DNA of 64,000 nucleotides from Iocasia fonsfrigidae (GTDB lineage: Bacteria; Bacillota; Halanaerobiia; Halanaerobiales; DTU029). Both the position numbers and the translations under genes were made by a program. Within the stretch, counting starts at the first letter, position 1. Every line of letters begins with the position of its first letter. Shown here in pieces: positions 53,340-62,036 of the stretch. The stretch is from positions 2,026,137 through 2,090,136 of the forward strand of contig NZ_CP046640.1 in assembly GCF_017751145.1 (NCBI RefSeq), written 5' to 3'. The notes under the pieces are model-generated. The model had not been told where the DNA came from, did not search any database, and saw only the letters and a program-made list of their open reading frames with translations.

Positions 53340-54260
53340 TTAGAAATCTGGCAGCTCATCAATGGCCTTTTTCTTTTCCTCTATATCTGTATGGGTATAT
53401 ATCTGGGTTGTTGATATATCAGAATGTCCCAGTAAATCTTGAACTATCTTAATATCTTTAGTCTGATAATATAAAATCGAAGCAAAGGTATGCCGTAATT
53501 TATGTGGGGTTATCTTTTTATAGTTTTTTACACCAGCCAGTTTTGCATATTTTTTTACCAGTAGTTGTATTGTCCTGACACTAATTCGTTTGCCATGACG
53601 GGAGATAAACAAGGCATTAATAGCTGTCTGGTCTTTAATTTTTATTTTATTCCTTTCAGGTAGATAATTATCTATGGCCATTATTATATCATTATGTAGG
53701 GGAAGATTTCGTTCTTTATTCCCCTTACCAAAAAATTTAATTGATTCATTTTCAAAATCGATGTTGGCCAGATTAAGGTTTACCAGTTCTGAGACCCTTA
53801 AACCAGCATAGAGGAATAATTTCACTATGGCCAGATCCCTTTTTTGATTAATGCTATTATAATTTTTTATTGCCTCAACATATTTACGAGCATCATCTAG
53901 TTTCATATAGATGGGTTCAGCCCGGGTTGCAGTCCTGCTTGATTCAATATCGACTGCCGGATTATTATCAACATACTCATATTTATGAAGAAATTTATAA
54001 AATGAACGTATTGAATATAGTTTTCTATTCCTGGTAGATGGTGTATTATTATTAAGTAGTATAATATCTCCAAGGAATTCGGAGATTTCATATTTTGATA
54101 TATCTTTTAGTAATATTTCTTTATCAAAATCCATTTTATCAAGTAAATACTTATAAAAAAGTTTTAAATCTCCAATATATTCTTTAATTGTTAATTTAGA
54201 ATATCCTTTTTCAACATGTAGATATTTTTCAAAAGCCTTAACTGCCTGTAAGTATCTCAT
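53340..54260 (-). CDS. Tyrosine recombinase (XerC/D-like)
   Basis: 306 residues. N-terminal SAM-like core-binding domain (1-100) and a catalytic domain with all six residues: Arg155 (GLRVSEL), Lys179 (GKGNKER), His253 and Arg256 (HKLRH), His279 (GHSDIS) and Tyr288 (TQIYTH). The size and even spacing resemble XerC/XerD chromosome-dimer recombinases more than large phage integrases, but it sits beside tRNA genes and an IS, so a mobile-element integrase is possible. The gene starts at ATG 54260, 69 bases from the IS end. Confidence 0.88.
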   Translation of the reverse strand: MRYLQAVKAFEKYLHVEKGYSKLTIKEYIGDLKLFYKYLLDKMDFDKEILLKDISKYEISEFLGDIILLNNNTPSTRNRKLYSIRSFYKFLHKYEYVDNNPAVDIESSRTATRAEPIYMKLDDARKYVEAIKNYNSINQKRDLAIVKLFLYAGLRVSELVNLNLANIDFENESIKFFGKGNKERNLPLHNDIIMAIDNYLPERNKIKIKDQTAINALFISRHGKRISVRTIQLLVKKYAKLAGVKNYKKITPHKLRHTFASILYYQTKDIKIVQDLLGHSDISTTQIYTHTDIEEKKKAIDELPDF

Positions 54261-54323
54261 TATCAGTCCACCTTTATTTAGTTCTTTATTATATATTCAA
54301 CAAAAAACAAATTAATCCTTTTA

Positions 54324-54346
54324 TGAACAAAATGGCTACGCCACCC
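54324..54346 (+). repeat. Direct repeat at the right (oriIS-side) end of the IS91 element
   Basis: TGAACAAAATGGCTACGCCA plus CCC, identical to 55922-55944 in the same orientation. GAAC (GTTC on the transposase strand) is the classic IS91 target tetranucleotide; the repeat places it next to the element end. Confidence 0.8.
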
Positions 54347-54615
54347 TACTGCAACTCAGAATCCCCTTCTGTTTTACGGTAGGGGTATTTAATATAAGAT
54401 GATTCAAAAACCATCTTTGTAAGACATTCAGGACATGCCACTCCAGGCATTTCCCCTTCTTTCAATTTTTGAACCATTGCAAACTCATCTACTACAAAAT
54501 CAGGTACATGATCATCCATCCCACACTTTGGACATCTATAAACATACCATTCTTCTTGGTGGTCCGGGGAATGGAATGGTAGTTCCCAGTTGTCTCGCTC
54601 TTTTTCGTCTTTCAA
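54346..54615 (-). CDS. Small zinc-ribbon protein overlapping the IS91 transposase
   Basis: 89 residues in a different frame from the transposase, overlapping its last 80 bases. TTG start at 54615 with a strong site GGGAGGAGG upstream. CPKC (about residue 30) and CPEC (about 65) form a likely zinc ribbon in an acidic protein. It ends exactly at the IS end repeat. It may be an accessory protein of the element, translated by restart inside the transposase gene. Confidence 0.65.
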   Translation of the reverse strand: MKDEKERDNWELPFHSPDHQEEWYVYRCPKCGMDDHVPDFVVDEFAMVQKLKEGEMPGVACPECLTKMVFESSYIKYPYRKTEGDSELQ

Positions 54616-55906
54616 TTCTAGGATCCTCCTCCCATGGATATCTTTTTATATGTCGTCCATTTTCATCTGTATGTTCAAAATGATAAATAAAATCATGTTT
54701 AGGACTCCATATCTCATATAATACCATCTCCGAACCACATTTCCTACATATTAATGGGTCTCTATCAAAACTTTTTATAATATTTTCTCGCCATCTCATT
54801 ACTCTTTTTTTCTTTTCTACCACTATTAGTTTTAACTGTCTTTTCTTCATGTATTTCCATAGTGATACTATCTTTTTTACTTTTTTATTAAAACCTCTAC
54901 TATATAACCCATATCTTCTTACCATCTTAAAATACTTTTTAGGTACATGCATTATCAATCTACCTATAAAGTCTAATACATCAAGCAGTAATTCTTTTCT
55001 TTTTTTCGTATTATGGTCTTCATACCAAAACCTTACCTTCTTACCATCATACTCTAGTATTCTATATTCAGCCATAGCTGGACGTGCTAGATATCTACCA
55101 ATATATCTAGTTGCACCTCTAGCATTAATTAGTCTAGATTCAGCATTTACATAAAATCCATTAGGATATTTTTGATACAGTTCTCTTACTAAATTCTGAA
55201 CCTTTAAGCCCTCTTTGAAATACTTTCGAAATATATTAAGTAATACTTTCTGCCATGACTTTCTTAAATATGGATATGAAATATATCCAATATGCTTCCA
55301 CTGCTTATATTTATCTAATGCTCCTTCTGTTAATAGAGCATGGATATGAGGATTAAACCCTACATCCCTCCCAAAAGTATGAACTACTGTTATTACTCCA
55401 ACTTGATATTCTTTTTCCTTTGATTGTTTATCATAGTAATCTTGAATTAATTCATTTACTGCATCGCACATATCTTTCAATAAATCTCTATGCCAATATA
55501 CATACCCTCTTAATTGTTCTGGTAATGTAAATACTAAATGTCTATGACTTGTATCAAGTATATTCTCTACTTGTTTCTCAACCCAATTATCTATATATTT
55601 CTTGCCACATCGTACACAAAAACGACTTTTACAGCTAAATCCAATTATATGCTCATGACCACATTCAAGACATTTATATAAAGTATATCCATTTTCAGGA
55701 TTTCCACAACCCAATGCCCTTTCAACCTGTTCAATTACATCATCTATCATATCAGCTGGAACCACTTCTGATAATCTGTTATCCTTAAAGATTTTCCAGT
55801 TATTATTATGAGTAAATATTTTTTTAATCGTATGTTGTTTTTGTATCTCTTTTCTTTTCATAATACTTATTAATTCTATTAAGTTATCCACAAACCTGCT
55901 TAACAC
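54536..55906 (-). CDS. IS91-family transposase
   Basis: 456 residues from GTG 55906 (an ATG at 55861 is an alternative). An N-terminal zinc-finger region (Cys79, Cys82, Cys92, Cys97, Cys100) precedes the HUH-type nuclease motif NPHIHAL (187-189 HIH) and the tyrosine region ARGATRYIGRYLARP (Tyr268/Tyr272). It drives rolling-circle transposition. The C-terminus holds another pair, CRKCGSE. No frameshift is seen, so the element may still be active. Confidence 0.93.
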   Translation of the reverse strand: MLSRFVDNLIELISIMKRKEIQKQHTIKKIFTHNNNWKIFKDNRLSEVVPADMIDDVIEQVERALGCGNPENGYTLYKCLECGHEHIIGFSCKSRFCVRCGKKYIDNWVEKQVENILDTSHRHLVFTLPEQLRGYVYWHRDLLKDMCDAVNELIQDYYDKQSKEKEYQVGVITVVHTFGRDVGFNPHIHALLTEGALDKYKQWKHIGYISYPYLRKSWQKVLLNIFRKYFKEGLKVQNLVRELYQKYPNGFYVNAESRLINARGATRYIGRYLARPAMAEYRILEYDGKKVRFWYEDHNTKKRKELLLDVLDFIGRLIMHVPKKYFKMVRRYGLYSRGFNKKVKKIVSLWKYMKKRQLKLIVVEKKKRVMRWRENIIKSFDRDPLICRKCGSEMVLYEIWSPKHDFIYHFEHTDENGRHIKRYPWEEDPRIERRKRARQLGTTIPFPGPPRRMVCL

Positions 55907-55921
55907 ATAATTTCCTATACC

Positions 55922-55944
55922 TGAACAAAATGGCTACGCCACCC
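55922..55944 (+). repeat. Direct repeat at the left end of the IS91 element
   Basis: Second exact copy of the 23-bp repeat. After it the sequence differs from the first copy (CAGACTTAATC versus CTACTGCAAC), so it looks like the end of an earlier, now lost, copy or a tandem insertion site. Confidence 0.75.
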
Positions 55945-56020
55945 AGACTTAATCAAAACATCAACTTTCTTAACTCAAACTATTTATTACTCATAGTTAA
56001 TCAGCAAACTATTAACCAGA

Positions 56021-56110
56021 TAAATATATTTGTCGGCCTTTAAAGTTATCCACAATTTCTAAATCACATAGTTTTCTTGGAAGTAAATATATTTGTCGAC
56101 CTTTGGAATT
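56021..56110 (+). repeat. Two direct repeats upstream of the glutaredoxin-like gene
   Basis: Copy 1 56021-56047 and copy 2 56084-56110 share 23 of 27 bases (TAAATATATTTGTCGRCCTT core), spaced 63 bases start to start. They may be regulator-binding sites or parts of a repeat family. Only two copies exist, so this is not a CRISPR array. Confidence 0.5.
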
Positions 56111-56135
56111 GTCAAAAAAGAAAGGAGAATATATC

Positions 56136-56378
56136 ATGGAAAATTTAACACTTTATTACTTTCCAAGTTGTCCATTTTGTAGAAAGGTGTTGAAATTTAT
56201 TGAAAAAAATGGTTTGAATGATAAGATTGAGTTTAAAAACACCAGGCAGGATGACAACGCAAAGAAAGAACTCCTGGAGATTGGAAGGAAAGACCAGGTT
56301 CCCTGTCTGTTTATCGATAACAAACCACTCTATGAATCTAATGATATCATCACATGGTTAAAAAGTCACTATTTATAA
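56136..56378 (+). CDS. Glutaredoxin-like protein
   Basis: 80 residues from ATG 56136 (AGAAAGGAG upstream; the longer frame start at 56103 lacks a site). Thioredoxin fold with CPFC active site (about residue 12) and a cis-Pro VPCLFI, then NKPLYESNDII, as in glutaredoxin/GST-N-like proteins. It likely acts as a small thiol redox protein. The Gly-Tyr tail of NrdH is not seen. Confidence 0.85.
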   Translation: MENLTLYYFPSCPFCRKVLKFIEKNGLNDKIEFKNTRQDDNAKKELLEIGRKDQVPCLFIDNKPLYESNDIITWLKSHYL

Positions 56379-56465
56379 AACCTGGCTTACTACTAATCCC
56401 TTTCAGGCAGGAATATCTTAAAATATACAGAAATAATAAATATACTGTGAAAAGGGAGAAATTTT

Positions 56466-57269
56466 ATGACTGGTTTAGAATTATTAAAATCAATTTATAG
56501 CTATTACAGCAATCACCCCTGTCTGATTATTATAACATCTATTATGCTTTTGTTTTTTTTCCTCGAATTTATCCTTAGCCTCAGGATTAGCCGCAGGTTA
56601 AAGCTTATGGTCAAAAAAATGGAGGAAGATAAATTAACAGAAGACAAGTTTTTATTAAATTTAATAAATGATTATAAAAGTACTGTTCATAATAAAGATT
56701 ATCAGCTAATAAATCCGGAGGCTTATGTTGATTCATTCTTGGCACGTAAAAAAAGTTGTTTATTACATAGCAAGGAGATACTTAAACAGAGTGATTATAT
56801 TTTTATTCTAACAGGGTTATTTAGTAGTTTTATAATAATTTTATTTGGAATTACCAATCTTAACCTGGAGGGGGTGACTGGTTTAAATGACCTTTTTACT
56901 AGTCTAAGCACTCTACTATTTTCTTTAAAACCAGCCTTAATAATAATGACCCTTAGTATTATTTTCGCTTTATTAAGCAATATCATACTGCGTTTCTGGA
57001 ATCTAGATTATCGATTAGATATATTTAAAAGTGTATTAATAGACTATTTATTAAATAATATTGACACAAATAATTCCTCACCTGAAAAAAACTTATTTTT
57101 AGGTTTAATTAAGGCAATTAAAAAAAACACGGTAACAATTGATGAAAGTATTAATAATAAACTAATAAAGCACCTCCAGGATATGGAAGAGAAACTTAGT
57201 ATATTCCAGCTGGAAGAAATCAAATCAGCTGCTGGAGAAGAAAAACTTGATGAAAATCCTACTTGCTAA
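56466..57269 (+). CDS. MotA/TolQ/ExbB-like membrane protein (weak)
   Basis: 267 residues with one N-terminal helix (about 20-40), a soluble middle (40-105), two more helices (about 108-130 and 155-175) and a charged C-terminus. This topology resembles proton channels MotA/ExbB/TolQ, but the family's key motif is not clearly seen. Not recognised otherwise. It overlaps the convergent rlmD gene by 11 bases. In a diderm cell such a channel could energise an outer-membrane process, which is inference. Confidence 0.45.
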   Translation: MTGLELLKSIYSYYSNHPCLIIITSIMLLFFFLEFILSLRISRRLKLMVKKMEEDKLTEDKFLLNLINDYKSTVHNKDYQLINPEAYVDSFLARKKSCLLHSKEILKQSDYIFILTGLFSSFIIILFGITNLNLEGVTGLNDLFTSLSTLLFSLKPALIIMTLSIIFALLSNIILRFWNLDYRLDIFKSVLIDYLLNNIDTNNSSPEKNLFLGLIKAIKKNTVTIDESINNKLIKHLQDMEEKLSIFQLEEIKSAAGEEKLDENPTC

Positions 57270-58614
57270 GATAGGCAACTGATTCTATATGGTTAGTATG
57301 TGGAAACATATCTACACACTTAAATCTATTAAACGTATAACCACTGTCCTGCATTATATTTAAATCCCTGACAAGTGTCCTGGGATTACAGGAAACATAA
57401 ATCAGTTCATGACAGCCATATTCTATTATTTTATTTAGGGCAGCAGGGTGTATACCTGGTCTTGGGGGGTCAACAATAATCAAATCAGGTACTTCTTTTA
57501 ATTCAAATAGTTTTTCCTGAACATCACCATTTATAAAACTGCAGTTTTTTATCTTATTAATTTTCAAATTCTCTCTAGCCATTTCAACAGCCTCTTCTAT
57601 TATTTCAATCCCTATTACTTTATTAACATCTTCAGCTATCACCTGGGAAATACTTCCTGTACCACAGTAAAGGTCAAAAACAAATTTATTTTTACCATCT
57701 CCTAAAAAATCTTTCACTACCTTATAAAGGACCTCTGCCGCATAGGTATTTGGTTGAAAAAAGGAAAATGGTTTTATTTTAAATCTCAAATTTAATAATT
57801 CCTCAAAATAAAAATCCCTACCATAATGGATTATTAGTCTATCACATTTGACTGCATCAGCATAGTCATCATTGATGGTCTGTAAAAAACCAACTAATTC
57901 CCCCTGAAGCGGCAACATTTTAAGCTCTTTACTAAGTTGACTAAAATCATGTTTGAGCTGAGAGGTGGTTATAAGATTAACCAGTATTTCACCAGTTTTT
58001 AATCCCTTTCTAATTACTAAATTACGTAGAAATCCTTGGCGGTTTTTTACATGATACCTCTTCAACTTATGTTTTCTCATATATTCAATTATTAATGACA
58101 GGATTACCCTGAAATCATTATCTACCAGAACACAACTATCTACTGTAATAACATCAAATCTTCTTCCCCTGGGGTGAAGACCAAGTTGTAATAAACCGTC
58201 TTTCTCTAAATCTCCAAAACTAAACTCCATTTTATTTCTATATTCAAAAATACGGGGACTGGGTAATAGGCCTTGAAAATTATCTATCCCTTTAGCTTTA
58301 AATAGTTTTTTCATTTGTTTCTCTTTTTCAATAAGCTGGATATCATAGGGGAGGGTCTGCTGATTACAGCCACCGCAGGATTTAAAATGATTACATTTTT
58401 CTTTAATTTCTTTACTTGATCTCTTAATCACCTCAAGTAATCTGCCTATATAATAATCTTTTTTCTTTTTGTGGATTTTAACCTTAACCTTTTGGCCGGG
58501 AAGGGCATGTTTTATCCGAATTTTTTTATTATCTAAATACCCTACACCAATCCCTGGATAATTTATCTCTTCGATATATACCTCCTGAATCGACCTTCGT
58601 TTTATACCCACCAT
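57259..58614 (-). CDS. rlmD: 23S rRNA (uracil(1939)-C5)-methyltransferase RlmD
   Basis: 451 residues. N-terminal TRAM-like RNA-binding domain (1-65), 4Fe-4S ligands CNHFKSCGGC plus the later Cys in SCVLVDN, then the methyltransferase with DLYCGTGSIS (SAM loop) and VDPPRPG, and the catalytic Cys in YVSCNPRTLVRDL. It modifies U1939 of 23S rRNA; the related RlmCD/TrmA-like paralogues cannot be fully separated by sequence alone. Convergent with the MotA-like gene. Confidence 0.9.
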   Translation of the reverse strand: MVGIKRRSIQEVYIEEINYPGIGVGYLDNKKIRIKHALPGQKVKVKIHKKKKDYYIGRLLEVIKRSSKEIKEKCNHFKSCGGCNQQTLPYDIQLIEKEKQMKKLFKAKGIDNFQGLLPSPRIFEYRNKMEFSFGDLEKDGLLQLGLHPRGRRFDVITVDSCVLVDNDFRVILSLIIEYMRKHKLKRYHVKNRQGFLRNLVIRKGLKTGEILVNLITTSQLKHDFSQLSKELKMLPLQGELVGFLQTINDDYADAVKCDRLIIHYGRDFYFEELLNLRFKIKPFSFFQPNTYAAEVLYKVVKDFLGDGKNKFVFDLYCGTGSISQVIAEDVNKVIGIEIIEEAVEMARENLKINKIKNCSFINGDVQEKLFELKEVPDLIIVDPPRPGIHPAALNKIIEYGCHELIYVSCNPRTLVRDLNIMQDSGYTFNRFKCVDMFPHTNHIESVAYLSK

Positions 58615-58830
58615 CGTATCAGATCCTTTCTATAACTTAATATCTTTAAAATGATATGTTTTATTATATATAATAATTATCTGCTAGTAAATATAATTTT
58701 CTATTTTTATAAAAATGTTTAATAAAATAAGCCTTATGTAAGATATTATAAAATAACAAAAGTTTCTTTTGTGTTATCATCATACATCCTGTATAATAAT
58801 GTCGTATCTAAATATAAGGAGGGGAAGATC

Positions 58831-59892
58831 TTGGGAAAAAGGAAATATCAGGTCTTATTTATTATTTTATTATTAATACTAGTGTTTAATGTTAATGGAC
58901 AGGCAGAAAGCTATGATAATTTAAGTATAGAAGAGGCAGGTGAGATACTTAGAACAATCTTAAATGATAGTATAACAGAGGAAGACTTAATTAACAAGTT
59001 AGCAGAACACCCTTTGGTTGAGATTATGGGGTATGTTGAAACAAGCAATGAGAATTATACCTTGTATTATGTTGAATCCGGTGACAGCTTATATAAGATT
59101 GCCAATAGGTTTGATACCACAATTGATGAACTTAAAAAGATAAATAATCTCACACATGATTATTTAATCATTGGACAGAAATTAAAAATACCTTCAGAAA
59201 AAACTTATGTTAGTTATACTGTAAAACCAGGCGATACTCTTTATCAAATTGGCAGACGATATGATATATCTGTCAAAGAAATTAAAGAACACAATAATCT
59301 TAAAAATGATTATCTTTTAATTGGACAGCAATTAACCATCCCTGTAAATGATATCGATAAAAATTATACCTATGAAGTTAGAGCAGGGGATACCCTTTAT
59401 AAAATTGCTAGAAAATTTTATACTACAATAGCCGAAATTAAGGCCATCAATAATTTGATATCTGATTATTTATTTATTGGACAAAGATTACACATTCCTG
59501 TAAGCCAACCAGATAAAGGCTATCAGAAGGTTGATGTTACAGATTATGAAAAAGAATTGCTAGCCCGAGCAGTTTATTCTGAAGCTAGAGGGGAGCCGTT
59601 TGAAGGGCAGGTTGCTATTGCAGCTGTTGTACTTAATAGAGTACTCCATCCACTATTTCCGGATACAGTTGAAAAAGTAATCTTTCAACCATGGCAGTTT
59701 ACTGCAGTTCATGATGGTCAATTCTGGTTAACACCAAATAGAGCTGCTTATAATGCAGTAGAACTGGCTCTGGAGGGATGGGACCCTAGTAATGGTGCTA
59801 TTTATTATTATAATCCTGATACTGCTTCCTCAAGATGGGTTTTTTATCGTACAGTTATTGTAAAGATAGGTGAGCATTACTTTGCTGTCTAA
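58831..59892 (+). CDS. LysM (x3) plus SleB-type cell-wall hydrolase
   Basis: 353 residues from TTG 58831 (AAGGAGGGG upstream; the frame opens earlier at 58771 without a site). A signal peptide, three LysM repeats (YVESGDSLYKIANRF, YTVKPGDTLYQIGRRY, YEVRAGDTLYKIARKF) and a SleB/CwlJ Hydrolase_2 domain: LLARAVYSEARGEPFEGQ with the catalytic Glu, then AAVVLNRVLHPLFPDTV. SleB cuts spore cortex during germination in Bacillus, but LysM-carrying relatives can work on vegetative walls. Confidence 0.9.
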   Translation: MGKRKYQVLFIILLLILVFNVNGQAESYDNLSIEEAGEILRTILNDSITEEDLINKLAEHPLVEIMGYVETSNENYTLYYVESGDSLYKIANRFDTTIDELKKINNLTHDYLIIGQKLKIPSEKTYVSYTVKPGDTLYQIGRRYDISVKEIKEHNNLKNDYLLIGQQLTIPVNDIDKNYTYEVRAGDTLYKIARKFYTTIAEIKAINNLISDYLFIGQRLHIPVSQPDKGYQKVDVTDYEKELLARAVYSEARGEPFEGQVAIAAVVLNRVLHPLFPDTVEKVIFQPWQFTAVHDGQFWLTPNRAAYNAVELALEGWDPSNGAIYYYNPDTASSRWVFYRTVIVKIGEHYFAV

Positions 59893-59928
59893 GGAATTTA
59901 GCTACTAGTTCTATAGGGAGGAATCATA

Positions 59929-61902
59929 TTGAAAAGAAAATATATTTTGCTTTTATTTATTTTTATAGTATTATCACCATTATTGTTTTTCCAGAATGCT
60001 CAAACAATTGATTATAATTATCATATAGTCAAACCCGGTGATAGTCTCTATAAAATAGCTATAGAGTATCACACAACAGTTAACATTATTCGAGAATTAA
60101 ATAATATTTATACAGATTTAATATATCCTGGACAAAGAATTAAGGTTTCCTTAAAGAATAATGATAATACTAATGATTACTATATTGTTCAAGCCGGGGA
60201 TAGTCTTTATAAAATATCACAGATGTTCAATATCTCTATAAGTACTTTAAAAAATATAAATAATCTTAGTTCAGATATTATTTATATTGGACAGAGCTTA
60301 TTAATTAGAGAGAAAGACAATTTACACAGTATAAGTGGACAGGTTAATTTTAACAATAAATCTTTAGGTACACAAGTTATATCAGAGGATCATACAGTAA
60401 TCAATGAAATACTGCCCTTAAAAATTAATCCTAATTTACCTAGATATACTGAAGATGAAATTATTGTTAAGTATAAACCGGTATCTGTTGAAGAGAATAA
60501 TCAAGAATCCACAGACAATAGTGGATTAATTACTATTAATAGTCTGGATACCAAAGAAGGTAAAATTGTTCACTATCGGGTACCAGAGGGTGAAGACATT
60601 AATGAATTTATAAGTAAATATAGAGAATTAGATAATGTTGCCTGGGTTGAACCAAACTATATCTTTTATACAACAGCAGTACCCTCTGACAGTTATTATA
60701 ATTATCAATGGGGACACATTAATGTAAATCTTGAGGCAGCCTGGGATATAGAAAAAGGGAGTGAAAATGTAACTGTAGCTGTCATTGATACAGGTGTTAT
60801 CACTACTCACCCTGATTTAACAGAAAATCTGCTTCCTGGTGTAGATTTTGTAGGTGGTAAAAAAACATATCCTATTGAAGACTATGATATAACAGATTAT
60901 GACCCTACAGATGAGACTAAATTAGTTGATGGTGGTAGTCATGGAACACATGTTGCTGGAATAATCGGTGCAGTTACTAATAATAATAAAGGTATTGCTG
61001 GTGTTAACTGGCAGGTTAGTATACTCCCGATAAGGGCTTTAACCAGAAAAGGTGGTACTAGCTGGGATATCGCTGAAGGAATTTATTATGCAATAGATAA
61101 AAATGTAGACATTATAAATTTAAGTCTAGGTAGTAATCACCAGAGCAGCCTACAACATGAAGCTGTAAAAACTGCAGTAAATAAAGGTATTACTGTTATT
61201 GCTGCTGCAGGAAATGAAAATAGTTCTGTTTATTATCCTGCCGCCTTTCCGGAAACAATAGCAGTAGGTGCTATAAATGAAAACAATCGAAAGGCCTCTT
61301 ACTCAAATTATGGCCCAGAGGTTGATCTGGTAGCACCTGGTGGTGATTATGGAAATCCAATCTATAGTACCTGGGGGTACTATAAAGAGGGTAAAACTGT
61401 AGCAAGTTATACTGGTATGATAGGTACTTCAATGGCCACACCGTATGTTAGTGGTATAGCAGCCCTTTTAAAGGCATATGGTATTAATGACCCCAATGAA
61501 ATTAAAGAACGCTTAATCAGTACAGCAAAGGACCTTGGGGAAGAAGGTAAGGATAATACCTTCGGTTATGGCCTGGTGGATGCCCATAGTGCACTGTTAG
61601 AAAAAAAAAATAACCAAGCAGTAGTTTTTACCGGGACTATTGACGGCAAAATGATAAAAACTAAAAGTGAGGTAAAAAAAATAAATTATGACAGGTCTTT
61701 TAGATTAGAAGAAGTCCAGGAAGGCAAGAACTTTGTCTTTGCCTGGCTGGATATAAATAATGATCATATAATTGATAGTGGAGATTATTTTGGTAAAACA
61801 GAAAAAGAGTTAATAGTTGATAAAGATATAAACGGCCTGAAGATTGACCTCTTTTATATTCCTGCTGGTATAGACAGTCCACTTTTTACAATTGAAAATT
61901 AA
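59929..61902 (+). CDS. LysM (x2) plus subtilisin-family (S8) serine protease
   Basis: 657 residues from TTG 59929 (AGGGAGGAA upstream). A signal/anchor (4-22), LysM repeats (about 30-74 and 84-126), a propeptide-like region (160-245), then the peptidase: Asp287 (VAVIDTGV), His338 (GSHGTHVAG), Asn429 (oxyanion hole) and Ser501 (GTSMATPYVSG). All key residues are present. A C-terminal domain of about 110 residues follows. LysM should tether the protease to peptidoglycan. Linked to the SleB-type gene by only 36 bases. Confidence 0.93.
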   Translation: MKRKYILLLFIFIVLSPLLFFQNAQTIDYNYHIVKPGDSLYKIAIEYHTTVNIIRELNNIYTDLIYPGQRIKVSLKNNDNTNDYYIVQAGDSLYKISQMFNISISTLKNINNLSSDIIYIGQSLLIREKDNLHSISGQVNFNNKSLGTQVISEDHTVINEILPLKINPNLPRYTEDEIIVKYKPVSVEENNQESTDNSGLITINSLDTKEGKIVHYRVPEGEDINEFISKYRELDNVAWVEPNYIFYTTAVPSDSYYNYQWGHINVNLEAAWDIEKGSENVTVAVIDTGVITTHPDLTENLLPGVDFVGGKKTYPIEDYDITDYDPTDETKLVDGGSHGTHVAGIIGAVTNNNKGIAGVNWQVSILPIRALTRKGGTSWDIAEGIYYAIDKNVDIINLSLGSNHQSSLQHEAVKTAVNKGITVIAAAGNENSSVYYPAAFPETIAVGAINENNRKASYSNYGPEVDLVAPGGDYGNPIYSTWGYYKEGKTVASYTGMIGTSMATPYVSGIAALLKAYGINDPNEIKERLISTAKDLGEEGKDNTFGYGLVDAHSALLEKKNNQAVVFTGTIDGKMIKTKSEVKKINYDRSFRLEEVQEGKNFVFAWLDINNDHIIDSGDYFGKTEKELIVDKDINGLKIDLFYIPAGIDSPLFTIEN

Positions 61903-61912
61903 CTTTATAAAG

Positions 61913-61942
61913 AAACAGGGAGGATATATATCCTCCCTGTTT
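61913..61942 (+). terminator. Hairpin after the LysM-protease gene
   Basis: A palindrome AAACAGGGAGGA/TCCTCCCTGTTT with a 6-base TATATA loop. It likely ends the SleB/protease unit. Confidence 0.8.
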
Positions 61943-62036
61943 AACTATTATAATTAATTATCCTGCTTTACTATCCTATAAGAGCTATGTTAAAATATTT
62001 AATAGAGCAAAACAATAGATAATAGGGGGTTTTTAT

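Larger units (their letters stand above)
54329..55925 (-). mobile_element. IS91-family insertion sequence
   Basis: About 1.6 kb bounded by two copies of a 23-bp direct repeat containing GAAC. It encodes an HUH-type transposase and a small overlapping zinc-ribbon ORF. No terminal inverted repeats are seen, as expected for rolling-circle IS91-like elements, and there is no ordinary target-site duplication. The 55922 repeat copy lies just upstream of the transposase start. Confidence 0.85.

Noticed and set aside
53243-53343. Short ORF upstream of the tyrosine recombinase end
   Set aside because: No ribosome binding site, no recognisable product, and its 3' end overlaps the recombinase on the other strand.
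53340-54260. Phage integrase with an intact prophage
   Set aside because: No phage structural or replication genes lie around it; the protein has XerC/D proportions.
54536-54615. Programmed frameshift joining the IS91 transposase to the zinc-ribbon ORF
   Set aside because: A strong independent Shine-Dalgarno with TTG start explains the overlap more simply; no clear slippery heptamer was found.
56021-56110. Start of a CRISPR array
   Set aside because: Only two repeat copies with four mismatches, no further units and no cas genes nearby.
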